A DNA stretch of 64,000 bases from Ptiloglossa arizonensis (taxonomy: Eukaryota > Arthropoda > Insecta > Hymenoptera > Colletidae): positions 558,001-622,000 of the forward strand of contig NW_027478537.1 of the NCBI RefSeq assembly GCF_051014685.1, given 5' to 3'. Shown in pieces: positions 13,322 to 24,953 of the stretch. The notes beneath the pieces were generated by a model. That model was given only the letters and a program-made list of their open reading frames with translations, did not search any database and was not told where the DNA came from. The first letter of the stretch is position 1. The number at the start of each line of letters is the position of its first letter. Both the position numbers and the translations under genes were made by a program.

Positions 13322-15549
13322 GACCAATCCGCAAAATTTCTGTTGCATCTGAAAGTAGAAACTCGCCCGATTACAACGGTGTGCGTACTTTTCCCCTAGG
13401 CCGTTCTAGTTATGCTTGTCGAGCATCAGAACTGCGAAAATTTTGAGTTTCTCAAGCGTTTCTTACTTCCAAACTGCCATATCTCGCGAACGGATTGACC
13501 AACCCGCAAAATTTCTGTTGCATCTGAAAGTAGAAACTCGCCCGATTACAACACTATGCGTACTTTTCCCCTAGGCCGTTCTAGTTATTCGTTTCGAGCA
13601 TCAGAACTGCGAAAATTTTGAGTTTCTCAAGCGTTTCTTACCTCCAAACTGCCATAACTCGCGAACGGATTGACCAATCCGCAAAATTTCTGTTGCATCT
13701 GAAAGTAGAAACTCGCCCGATTACAACGGTATGCGTACTTTTCCCGTAGGCCGTTCTAGTTATTCGTTTCGAGCATCAGAACTGCGAAAATTTTGAGTTT
13801 CTCAAGCGTTTCTCACCTACAAACTGCCACATCTCGCGAACGGATTGTCCAATCCGCAAAATTTCTGATGCATCTGAAAGTAGAAACTCGCCCGATTACA
13901 ACGGTATGCGTACTTTTCCCCTAGGCCGCCCTAGTTATTCGTTTCGAGCATCAGAACTGCAAAAATTTTGAGTTTCTCAAGCGTTTCTTAATTCCAAACT
14001 GCCATATCTCGCGAACGGATTGACCAATCCGCAAAATTTCTGTTGCATCTGAAAGTAGAAACTCGCCCGATTACAACGGTGTGCGTACTTTTCCCCTAGG
14101 CCGTTATTGTTATTTGTTTCGAGCATCAGAACCGCGAAAATTTTGAGTTTCTCAAGCGTTTCTTACCTCCAAACTGCCATATCTCGCGAACGGATTGACC
14201 AATCCGCAAAATTTCTGTTGCATCTGAAAGTAGAAACTCGCCCGATTACAACGGTATGCGTACTTTTCCCCTAGGCCGTTCTAGTTATTCGTTTCGAGCA
14301 TCAGAACTGCGAAAATTTTGAGTTTCTCAAGCGTTTCTTACCTCCAAACTGCCATATCTCGCGAACGGATTAACCAATCCGCAAAATTTCTGTTGCATCT
14401 GAAAGTAGAAACTCGCCCGATTACAACGGTGTGCGTACTTTTCCCCTAGGCCGTTCTAGTTATGCTTGTCGAGCATCAGAACTGCGAAAATTTTGAGTTT
14501 CTCAAGCGTTTCTTACTTCCAAACTGCCATATCTCGCGAACGGATTGACCAACCCGCAAAATTTCTGTTGCATCTGAAAGTAGAAACTCGCCCGATTACA
14601 ACACTATGCGTACTTTTCCCCTAGGCCGTTCTAGTTATTCGTTTCGAGCATCAGAACTGCGAAAATTTTGAGTTTCTCAAGCGTTTCTTACCTCCAAACT
14701 GCCATAACTCGCGAACGGATTGACCAATCCGCAAAATTTCTGTTGCATCTGAAAGTAGAAACTCGCCCGATTACAACGGTATGCGTACTTTTCCCGTAGG
14801 CCGTTCTAGTTATTCGTTTCGAGCATCAGAACTGCGAAAATTTTGAGTTTCTCAAGCGTTTCTCACCTACAAACTGCCACATCTCGCGAACGGATTGTCC
14901 AATCCGCAAAATTTCTGATGCATCTGAAAGTAGAAACTCGCCCGATTACAACGGTATGCGTACTTTTCCCCTAGGCCGCCCTAGTTATTCGTTTCGAGCA
15001 TCAGAACTGCAAAAATTTTGAGTTTCTCAAGCGTTTCTTAATTCCAAACTGCCATATCTCGCGAACGGATTGACCAATCCGCAAAATTTCTGTTGCATCT
15101 GAAAGTAGAAACTCGCCCGATTACAACGGTGTGCGTACTTTTCCCCTAGGCCGTTATTGTTATTTGTTTCGAGCATCAGAACCGCGAAAATTTTGAGTTT
15201 CTCAAGCGTTTCTTACCTCCAAACTGCCATATCTCGCGAACGGATTGACCAATCCGCAAAATTTCTGTTGCATCTGAAAGTAGAAACTCGCCCGATTACA
15301 ACGGTATGCGTACTTTTCCCCTAGGCCGTTCTAGTTATTCGTTTCGAGCATCAGAACTGCGAAAATTTTGAGTTTCTCAAGCGTTTCTTACCTCCAAACT
15401 GCCATATCTCGCGAACGGATTAACCAATCCGCAAAATTTCTGTTGCATCTGAAAGTAGAAACTCGCCCGATTACAACGGTGTGCGTACTTTTCCCCTAGG
15501 CCGTTCTAGTTATGCTTGTCGAGCATCAGAACTGCGAAAATTTTGAGTT
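13322..15549. repeat. 6-monomer HOR (1,050 bp), two copies plus a partial third
   Basis: Six monomer types repeat in the same order: 13,322-14,371 and 14,372-15,421, continuing to about 15,549 before diverging (GAGTTACTCGAG). Markers at exact 1,050-bp spacing include GCCATAACTC (13,651, 14,701), AACCCGC, GTTATTGTTATTTG and TAACCAATCC (14,371, 15,421). I noticed no difference within the shared length, so the copies are very young. Confidence 0.85.
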
Positions 15550-16975
15550 ACTCGAGCGTTTCTTACCTCCAAACTGCCATATCTCGCGAACGGATTGACC
15601 AATCCGCAAAATTTCTGTTGCATCTGAAAGTAGAAACTCGCCCGATTACAACGGTGTGCGTACTCTTCCCCTAGGGCGTTCTAGTTATGCTTGTCGAGCA
15701 TCAGAACTGCGAAAATTTTGAGTTTCTCGAGCGTTTCTTACCTCCAAACTGCCATAACTCGCGAACGGATTGACCAATCCGCAAAATTTCTGTTGCATCT
15801 GAAAGTAGAAACTCGCCCGATTACAACGGTATGCGTACTTTTCCCCTAGGCCGTTCTGGTTATTCGTTTCGAGCATCAGAACTGTGATAATTTTGAGTTT
15901 CTCAACCGTTTCTTACCTCCAAACTGCCATATCTCGCGAACGGATTGACCAATCCGCAAAATTTCTGTTGCATCTGAAAGTAGAAACTCGCCCGATTACA
16001 ACTATATGCCTACTTTTCCCCTAGCCCGTTCTGGTTATTCGTTTCGAGCATCAGAACTGTGATAATTTTGAGTTTCTCAACCGTTTCTTACCTCCAAACT
16101 GCCATATCTCGCGAACGGATTGACCAATCCGCAAAATTTCTGTTGCATCTGAAAGTAGAAAGTCGCCCGATTACAACGGTATGCGTACTTTTCCCCTAGC
16201 CCGTTCTAGTTATTCGTTTCGAGCAACAGAACTGCGAAAATTTTGAGTTTCTCAAGCGTTGCTTACCTCCAAACTGCCATATCTCGCGAACGGATTGACC
16301 AATCCGCAAAATTTCTGTTGCATCTGAAAGTAGAAACTCGCCCGATTACAACGGTGTGCGTACTTTTCCCCTAGGCCGTTCTCGTTATGCTTGTCGAGCA
16401 TCAGAACTGCGAAAATTTTGAGTTTCTCAAGCGTTTCTTACCTCCAAACTGCCATATCTCGCGAACGGATTGACCAATCCGCAAAGTTTCTGTTGCATCT
16501 GAAAGTAGAAACTCGCCCGATTGAAACGGTATGCGTACTTTTCCCCTAGGCCGTTCTAGTTATTCGTTTCGAGCATCAGAACTGCGAAAATTTTGAGTTT
16601 CTCAAGCGAGTCATACTTCCAAACTGCCATATCTCGCGAACGGATTGACCAATCCGCAAAATTTCTGTTGCATCTGAAGGTAGAAACTCGCCCGATTACA
16701 ACGGTATGCGTACTTTTCCCCTAGGCCGTTCTAGTTATTCGTTTCGAGCATCAGAACTGCGAAAATTTTGAGTTTCTCAATCGTTTCTCACCTACAAACT
16801 GCCACATCTCGCGAACGGATTGTCCAATCCGCAAAATTTCTGATGCATCTGAAAGTAGAAACTCGCCCGATTACAACTGTATGCGTACTTTTCCCCTAGC
16901 CCGTTCTAGTTATTCGTTTCGAGCAACAGAACTGCGAAAATTTTGAGTTTCTCAAGCGTTTCTTACATCCAAACT
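15550..16975. repeat. Satellite monomers linking the 6-mer and 4-mer HORs
   Basis: About 15,650-15,990 matches 17,050-17,390 (shift 1,400, 8 monomers), sharing TACTCTTCCCCTAGGGCG, GCCATAACTC and CTCAACCG. A difference is ACTATATGCC near 16,001 against ACTGTATGCC near 17,401. The rest, about 16,030-16,975, is ordinary monomers, including a CTCAAGCGAGTCATAC variant near 16,603. No gene was seen. Confidence 0.75.
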
Positions 16976-18440
16976 GCCATATCTCGCGAACGGATTGACC
17001 AATCCGCAAAATTTCTGTTGCATCTGAAAGTAGAAACTCGCCCGATTACAACGGTGTGCGTACTCTTCCCCTAGGGCGTTCTAGTTATGCTTGTCGAGCA
17101 TCAGAACTGCGAAAATTTTGAGTTTCTCGAGCGTTTCTTACCTCCAAACTGCCATAACTCGCGAACGGATTGACCAATCCGCAAAATTTCTGTTGCATCT
17201 GAAAGTAGAAACTCGCCCGATTACAACGGTATGCGTACTTTTCCCCTAGGCCGTTCTGGTTATTCGTTTCGAGCATCAGAACTGTGATAATTTTGAGTTT
17301 CTCAACCGTTTCTTACCTCCAAACTGCCATATCTCGCGAACGGATTGACCAATCCGCAAAATTTCTGTTGCATCTGAAAGTAGAAACTCGCCCGATTACA
17401 ACTGTATGCCTACTTTTCCCCTAGCCCGTTCTAGTTATTCGTTTCGAGCAACAGAACTGCGAAAATTTTGAGTTTCTCAATCGTTTCTCACCTACAAACT
17501 GCCACATCTCGCGAACGGATTGTCCAATCCGCAAAATTTCTGATGCATCTGAAAGTAGAAACTCGCCCGATTACAACGGTATGCGTACTTTTCCCCTGGG
17601 CCGCCCTAGTTATTCGTTTGGAGCATCAGAACTGCAAAAATTTTGAGTTTCTCAAGCGTTTCTTACTTCCAAACTGCCATATCTCGCGAACGGATTGACC
17701 AATCCGCAAAATTTCTGTTGCATCTGAAAGTAGAAACTCGCCCGATTACAACGGTGTGCGTACTCTTCCCCTAGGGCGTTCTAGTTATGCTTGTCGAGCA
17801 TCAGAACTGCGAAAATTTTGAGTTTCTCGAGCGTTTCTTACCTCCAAACTGCCATAACTCGCGAACGGATTGACCAATCCGCAAAATTTCTGTTGCATCT
17901 GAAAGTAGAAACTCGCCCGATTACAACGGTATGCGTACTTTTCCCCTAGGCCGTTCTGGTTATTCGTTTCGAGCATCAGAACTGTGATAATTTTGAGTTT
18001 CTCAACCGTTTCTTACCTCCAAACTGCCATATCTCGCGAACGGATTGACCAATCCGCAAAATTTCTGTTGCATCTGAAAGTAGAAACTCGCCCGATTACA
18101 ACTGTATGCCTACTTTTCCCCTAGCCCGTTCTAGTTATTCGTTTCGAGCAACAGAACTGCGAAAATTTTGAGTTTCTCAATCGTTTCTCACCTACAAACT
18201 GCCACATCTCGCGAACGGATTGTCCAATCCGCAAAATTTCTGATGCATCTGAAAGTAGAAACTCGCCCGATTACAACGGTATGCGTACTTTTCCCCTGGG
18301 CCGCCCTAGTTATTCGTTTGGAGCATCAGAACTGCAAAAATTTTGAGTTTCTCAAGCGTTTCTTACTTCCAAACTGCCATATCTCGCGAACGGATTGACC
18401 AATCCGCAAAATTTCTGTTGCATCTGAAAGTAGAAACTCG
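16975..18440. repeat. 4-monomer HOR (700 bp), two near-identical copies
   Basis: The block around 16,975-17,674 is repeated at 17,675-18,374, with homology to about 18,440. Diagnostic features at 700-bp spacing are CCCCTAGGGCG (17,068, 17,768), GCCATAACTC (17,151, 17,851), CTGTGATAATTTTG and CCCCTGGGCCGCCC. I saw no base difference within the block. The start is fixed by TTACATCC near 16,962 against TTACTTCC near 17,662. Confidence 0.85.
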
Positions 18441-18565
18441 CCCGATTACAACGGTGTGCGTACTTTTCCCCTAGGCCGTTATTGTTATTTGTTTCGAGCA
18501 TCAGAACCGCGAAAATTTTGAGTTTCTCAAGCGTTTCTTACCTCCAAACTGCCATATCTCGCGAA

Positions 18566-18581
18566 CGGATTGACCAATCCG
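18566..18581. other. 16-bp dyad CGGATTG-NN-CAATCCG, once per monomer (example)
   Basis: Two 7-bp arms, CGGATTG and CAATCCG, are exact reverse complements separated by two bases. The usual spacer is AC. Other copies have TC (for example 1,074-1,089), GC or AT; the last two make the whole 16 bp a perfect palindrome. Some monomers break one arm: GGAATG near 31,166, GGATCG near 31,865, ATTCACC at 1-30. The dyad contains a CCAAT element (and ATTGG across the spacer in the GC variant). It follows TCGCGA directly and is followed by an A4T3 tract. A role as a protein-binding site or hairpin is inference; only the symmetry is seen. Confidence 0.8.
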
Positions 18582-18686
18582 CAAAATTTCTGTTGCATCT
18601 GAAAGTAGAAACTCGCCCGATTACAACGGTATGCGTACTTTTCCCCTAGGCCGTTCTAGTTATTCGTTTCGAGCATCAGAACTGCG

Positions 18687-18694
18687 AAAATTTT
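18687..18694. other. A4T4 tract (AAAATTTT), once per monomer (example)
   Basis: A self-complementary AAAATTTT sits in almost every monomer; changed copies are rare, such as AAAATTTA at about 20,087-20,094 and AAAATTAT near 37,765. A second A-tract, AAAATTT, follows the dyad. Spacing between the two alternates 104 and 71 bp. A-tracts of this kind are known to favour a narrow minor groove, and AT-hook proteins often bind satellite DNA at such sites. No binding can be shown from sequence alone. Confidence 0.6.
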
Positions 18695-19879
18695 GAGTTT
18701 CTCAAGCGTTTCTTACCTCCAAACTGCCATATCTCGCGAACGGATTGACCAATCCGCAAAATTTCTGTTGCATCTGAAAGTAGAAACTCGCCCGATTACA
18801 ACGGTATGCGTACTTTTCCCCTAGGCCGTTCTAGTTATTCGTTTCGAGCATCAGAACTGTGAAAATTTTGAGTTTCTCAAGCGTTTCTTACCTCCAAACT
18901 GCCATATCTCGCGAACGGATTGACCAATCCGCAAAATTTCTGTTGCATCTGAAAGTAGAAACTCGCCCGATTACAACGGTATGCGTACTTTTCCACTAGG
19001 CCGTTCTAGTTGTTCGTTTCGAGCATCAGAACTGCGAAAATTTTGAGTTTCTCAAGCGTTTCTTACCTCCAAACTGCCATATCTCGCGAACAGATTGACC
19101 AATCCGCAAAATTTCTATTGCATCTGAAAGTAGAAACTCGCCCGATTACAACGGTATACGTACTTTTCACCGAGGCCGTTCTAGTTATTCGTTTCGAGCA
19201 CCAGAACTGCGAAAATTTTGAGTTTCTCAAGCGTTTCTTACCTCCAAACTGCCATATCTCGCGAACGGATTGACCAATCCGCAAAATTTCTGTTGCATCT
19301 GAAAGTAGAAACTCGCCCGATTACAACGGTATGCGTACTTTTCCCCTAGGCCGTTCTAGTTATTCGTTTCGAGCATCAGAACTGCGAAAATTTTCAGTTT
19401 CTCAAGCGTTTCTTACTTCCAAACTGCCACATCTCGCGAACGGATCGACCAATCCGCAAAATTTCTGTTGCATCTGAAGGTGGAAACTCGCCCGATTGCA
19501 ACGGTATGCGTACTTTTCCCCTAGGCCGTTCTAGTTATTCGTTTCGAGCATCAGAACTGCGAAAATTTTGAGTTTCTCAAGCGTTTCTTACCTACAAACT
19601 GCCACATCTCGCGAACGGATTGACCAATCCGCAAAATTTCTGTTGCATCTGAAAGTAGAAACTCGCCCGATTACAACGGTATACGTACTTTTCACCGAGG
19701 CCGTTCTAGTTATTCGTTTCGAGCACCAGAACTGCGAAAATTTTGAGTTTCTCAAGCGTTTCTTACCTCCAAACTGCCATATCTCGCGAACGGATTGACC
19801 AATCCGCAAAATTTCTGTTGCATCTGAAAGTAGAAACTCTCCCGATTACAACGGTATACGTACTTTTCACCGAGGCCTT

Positions 19880-22800
19880 TCTAGTTATTCGTTTCGAGCA
19901 TCAGAACTGCGAAAATTTTGAGTTTCTCAAGCGTTTCTTACCTACAAACTGCCACATCTCGCGAACGGATTGACCAATCCGCAAAATTTCTGTTGCATCT
20001 GAAAGTAGAAACTCGCCCGATTACAACGGTATGCGTACATTCCCCCTAGGCCGTTCTAGTTATTCGTTTCGAGCATCAGAACTGCGAAAATTTAGAGTTT
20101 CTCAAGCGTTTCTTACTTCCAAACTGCCACATCTCGCGAACGGATTGACCAATCCGCAAAATTTCTGTTGCATCTGAAAGTAGAAACTCGCCCGATTACA
20201 ACGGTATAGGTACTTTTCCCCTAGGCCGTTCTAGTTATGCTTGTCGAGCATCAGAACTGCGAAAATTTTGAGTTTCTCGAGCGTTTCTTACCTCTAAACT
20301 GCCATATCTCGCGAACGGATTGACCAATCCGCATAATTTCTGGCGCATCTGAAAGTAGAAACTCGCCCGATTACAACGGTATGCGTACTTTTCCCCTAGG
20401 CCGTTCTAGTTATTCGTTTCGAGCATCAGAACTGCGAAAATTTTGAGTTTCTCAAGCGTTTCTTACCTACAAACTGCCACATCTCGCGAACGGAATGACC
20501 AATCCGCAAAATTTCTGTTGCATCTGAAAGTAGAAACTCGCCCGATTACAAAGGTATGCGTACATTCCCCTAGGCCGTTCTAGTTATTCGTTTCGAGCAT
20601 CAGAACTGCGAAAATTTTGAGTTTCTCAAGCGTTTCTTACCTCCAAACTGCCATATCTCGCGAACTGATTGACCAATCCGCAAAATTTCTGTTGCATCTG
20701 AAAGTAGAAACTCGCCCTATTACAACGGTATGAGTACTTTTCCCCTAGGCCGTTCTAGTTATGCTTGTCAAACATCAGAACTGCGAAAATTTTGAGTTTC
20801 TCAAGCGTTTCTTACCTCCAAACTGCCATATCTCGCGAACGGATTGGCCAATCCGCAAAATTTCTGTTGCATCTGAAAGTAGAAACTCGCCCGATTACAA
20901 CTGGATGCGTACTTTTCCCCTAGGCCGTTCTAGTTATTCGTTTCGAGCATCAGAACTGCGAAAATTTTGAGTTTCTCAAGCGTTTCTTACTTCCAAGCTG
21001 CCACATCTCGCGAACGGATTGACCAATCCGCAAAATTTCTTTTGCATCTGAAGGTAGAAACTCGCCCGATTACAACGGTATGCGTACTTTTCCCCTAGGC
21101 CGTTCTAGTTATTCGTTTCGAGCATCAGAACTGCGAAAATTTTGAGTTTCTCAAGCATTTCTTACCTACAAACTGCCACATCTCGCGAACGGATTGACCA
21201 ATCCGCAAAATTTCTGCTGCATCTGAAAGTAGAAACTCGCCCGATTACAACGGTATGCGTACTTTTCCCCTAGGCCGTTCTAGTTATTCGTTTCGAGCAT
21301 CAGAACTGCGAAAATTTTGAGTTTCTCAAGCGTTTCTTACTTCCAAACTGCCATATCTCGCGAACGGATTGACCAATCCGCAAAATTTCTGTTGCATCTG
21401 AAGGTAGAAACTCGCCCGATTGCAACGGTGTGCGTACTTTTCCCCTAGACCGTTCTAGTTATTCGTTTCGAGCATTAGAACTGCGAAAATTTTGAGTTTC
21501 TCAAGCGTTTCTTACCTACAAACTGCCACATCTCGCGAACGGATTGACCAATCCGCAAAATTTCTGTTGCATCTGAAAGTAGAAACTCGCCCGATTACAA
21601 CGGTATGCGTACTTTTCCCCTAGGCCGTTCTAGTTATTCGTTTCGAGCATCAGAACTGCGAAAATTTTGAGTTTCTCAAGCGTTTCTTACTTCCAAACTG
21701 CCATATCTCGCGAACGGATTGACCAATCCGCAAAATTTCTGTTGCATCTGAAGGTAGAAACTCGCCCGATTACAACGGTATGCGTACTTTTCCCCTAGGC
21801 CGTTCTAGTTATTCGTTTCCAGCATCAGAACTGCGAAAATTTTGAGTTTCTCAAGCGTTTCTTACCTACAAACTGCCACATCTCGCGAACGGATTGACCA
21901 GTCCGCAAAATTTCTGATGCATCTGAAAGCAGAAACTCGCCCGATTAGAACGGTATGTGTACTTTTCCCCTAGGCCGTTCTAGTTATTCGTTTCGAGCAT
22001 CAGAACTGCGAAAATTTTGAGTTTCTCAAGCGTTTCTTACCTACAAACTGCCATATCTCGCGAACGGATTGACCAATCCGCAAAATTTCTGTTGCATCTG
22101 AAAGTAGAAGCTCGCCCGATTACAACAGTATGCGTACTTTTCCCCTAGGCCGTTCTAGTTATTCGTTTCGAGTATCAGAACTGCGAAAATGTTGAGTTTC
22201 TCAAGCGTTTCTTAAATCCAAACTGCCATATCTCGCGAACGGATTGACCAATCCGCAAAATTTCTGTTGCATCTGAAAGTAGAAACTCGCTCGATTACAA
22301 CTGTATGCGTACTTTTCCTCTAGGCCGTTCTGGTTATTCGTTTCGAGCATCAGAACTGTGAAAATTTTGAGTTTCTCAAGCGTTTCTTCCCTCCAAACTG
22401 CCATATCTCGCGAATGGATTGACCAATCCGCAAAATTTCTGTTGCATCTGAAAGTAGGAACGCGCCCGATTACAACGGTATGCGTACTTTTCCACTAGGC
22501 CGTCCTAGTTGTTCGTTTCGAGCATCAGAACTGCGAAAATTTTGAGTTTCTCAAGCGTTTCTTACTTCCAAACTGCCATATCTCGCGAACGGATTGACCA
22601 ATCCGCAAAATTTCTGTTGCATCTGAAGGTAGAAACTCGCCCGATTACAACGGTGTTCGTACTTTTCCCCTAGGCCGTTCTACTTATTCGTTTCGAGCAT
22701 CAGAACTGCGAAAATTTTGAGTTTCTCAAGCGTTTCTTACCTACAAACTGCCACATCTCGCGAACGGATTGACCAATCCGCAAAATTTCAGTTGCATCTG

Positions 22801-24953
22801 AAAGTAGAAACTCGCCCGATTACAACGGTATGCGTACTTTTCCCCTAGGCCGTTCTAGTTATTCGTTTCGAGCATCAGAACTGCGAAAATTTTGAGTTTC
22901 TCAAGCGTTTCTTACTTCCAAACTGCCACATCTCGCGAACGGATTGACCAATCCGCAAAATTTCTGTTGCATATGAAAGTAGAAACTCGCCCGATTACAA
23001 CGGTATACGTACTTTTCCCCTAGGCCGTTCTAGTTATGCTTGTCGAGCATCAGAACTGCGAAAATTTTGAGTTTCTCGAGCGTTTCTTACCTCCAAACTG
23101 CCATATCTCGCGAACGGATTGACCAATCGGCAAAATTTCTGTTGCATCTGAAAGCAGAAACTCGCCCGATTACAACGGTATACGTACTTTTCCCCTAGGC
23201 CGTTCTAGTTATTCGTTTCGAGCATCAGAACTGCGAAAATTTTGAGTTTCTCAAGCGTTTCTTACTTCCAAACTGCCACATCTCGCGAACGGATTGACCA
23301 ATCCGCAAAATTTCTGTTGCATCTGAAGCTAGAAACTCGACCGATTACAACGGTATGCGTACTTTTCCCCTAGGCCGTTCTAGTTATTCGTTTCGAGCAT
23401 CAGAACTGCGAAAATTTTGAGTTTCTCAAGCGTTTCTTACCTCCAAACTGCCATATCTCGCGAACGGATTGACCAATCCGCAAAATTTCTGTTGCATCTG
23501 AAAGTAGAAACTCGCCCGATTACAACGGTATGCGTACTTTTCCCCTGGGCCGTTCTAGTTATTCGTTTCGAGCATCAGAACTGCGAAAATTTTGAGTTTC
23601 TCAAGCGTTTCTTACTTCCAAACTGCCACATCTCGCGAACGGATTGACCAATCCGCAAAATTTCTGTTGCATCTGAAGGTAGAAACTCGCCCGATTACAA
23701 CGGTATGCGTACTTTTCCCCTAGGCCGTTCTAGTTATTCGTTTCGAGCATCAGAACTGCGAAAATTTTGAGCTTCTCAAGCGTTTCTTACCTACAAACTG
23801 CCACATCTCGCGAACGGATTGACAAATCCGCAAAATTTCTGTTGCATCTGAAAGTAGAAACTCGCCCGATTACAACGGTATGCGTACTTTTCCCCTAGGC
23901 CGTTCTAGTTATTCGTTTCGAGCATCAGAACTGCGAAAATTTTGAGTTTCTCAAGCGTTTCTTACTTCCAAACTGCCATATCTCGCGAACGGATTGACCA
24001 ATCCGCAAAATTTCTGTTGCATCTGAAGGTAGAAACTCGCCCGATTACAACGGTGTGCGTACTTTTCTCCTAGGCCGTTCTAGTTATTCGTTTCGAGCAT
24101 CAGAACTGCGAAAAGTTTGAGTTTCTCAAGCGTTTCTTTCCTACAAACTGCCACATCTCGCGAACGGATTGACCAATCCGCAAAATTTCTGTTGCATCTG
24201 AAAGTAGAAACTCGCCCGATTACAACGGTATGCGTACATTCCCCCTAGGCCGTTCTAGTTATTCGTTTCGAGCATCAGAACTGCGAAAATTTTGAGTTTC
24301 TCAAGCGTTTCTTATTTCCAAACTGCCACATCTCGCGAACGGATTGACCAATCCGCAAAATTTCTGTTGCATCTGAAAGTAGAAACTCGCCCGATTACAA
24401 CGGTATAGGTACTTTTCCCCTAGGCCGTTCTAGTTATGCTTGTCGAGCATCAGAACTGCGAAAATTTTGAGTTTCTCGAGCGTTTCTTACCTCCAAACTG
24501 CCATATCTCGCGAACGGATTGACCAATCCGCAAAATTTCTGTTGCATCTGAAAGTAGAAACTCGCCCGATTAAAACGGTATGCGTACTTTTCCCCTAGGC
24601 CGTTCTAGTTATTCGTTTCGAGAATCAGAACAGCGAAAATTTTGAGTTTCTCAAGCGTTTCCTACTTCCAAACTGCCACATCTCGCGAACGGATTGACCA
24701 ATCCGCAAAGTTTCTTTTGCATCTGAAAGTAGAAACTCGCCCGATTACAATGGTATGCGTAGTTTCCCCCTAGGCCGTTCCAGTTATTCGTTTCGAGCAT
24801 CAGAACTGCGATAATTTTGAGTTTCTCAAGCGTTTCTGACCTCCAAACTGCCATATCTCGCGAACGGATTGACCAATCCGCAAAATTTCTGTTGCATCTG
24901 AACGTAGAAACTCGCCCGATTACAACGGTATGCGTACTTTTCCCCTAGTCCGT
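19880..24953. repeat. 29-monomer block, copy 1 (5,074 bp)
   Basis: This block is repeated immediately downstream. It contains 29 monomers, one of them 174 bp (TACATTCCCCTAGG at 20,561). Its left edge lies near 19,880, where TTTCACCGAGGCC gives way to sequence shared with 24,954 onward. Composition is dominated by monomers with CTACAAACTGCCACATC alternating with CTTCCAAACTGCCA(T/C)ATC, so a dimer-like alternation is visible inside the block. No gene was seen. Confidence 0.9.
20561..20574. other. Single-base deletion TACATTCCCCTAGG, shared with 25,635
   Basis: The usual TACTTTTCCCCTAGG is one base shorter here and again 5,074 bp downstream. It arose before the 29-monomer block was duplicated. 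A related full-length form, TACATTCCCCCTAGG, is found near 20,037, 24,235 and 25,110, which suggests the substitution preceded the deletion. Confidence 0.8.

Larger units (their letters stand above)
18547..18721. repeat. Reference (near-consensus) 175-bp monomer
   Basis: This copy carries the most common base at essentially every variable position and serves as the reference unit. By my count it has 45 C, 32 G (44% GC) and 13 CpG; about 8.2 CpG are expected from the base counts, a ratio near 1.6. In order from its start it holds a TCGCGA palindrome (13-18), a 16-bp dyad (20-35), an A4T3 tract (37-43), a variable patch around 80-87, a CCTAGG site (99-104), a variable patch (about 111-131), an A4T4 palindrome (141-148) and a variable tail (about 153-174). 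The choice of first base is arbitrary because the array is continuous. Confidence 0.9.
18440..19879. repeat. Near-consensus monomer stretch
   Basis: Monomers here are close to the consensus with few type-specific variants. A distinctive change, TATACGTACTTTTCACCGAGG, marks three monomers (near 19,155, 19,680 and 19,855), spaced 525 and 175 bp. No HOR order is evident. Confidence 0.75.

Noticed and set aside
18547..18721. CENP-B box (NTTCGNNNNANNCGGGN)
   Set aside because: The best alignment, on the minus strand around the CGGG of CTCGCCCGATTAC, matches only 7 of 9 fixed positions. A match of that quality is expected by chance in roughly every second to third stretch of this length, and common variants weaken it further.
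18547..18721. RNA polymerase III promoter or tRNA-derived repeat (B-box-like TTTCGAGCATC)
   Set aside because: The match to GGTTCGANTCC is partial, no A box lies at a suitable distance, and no cloverleaf can be folded. Nothing indicates a SINE or tRNA origin.
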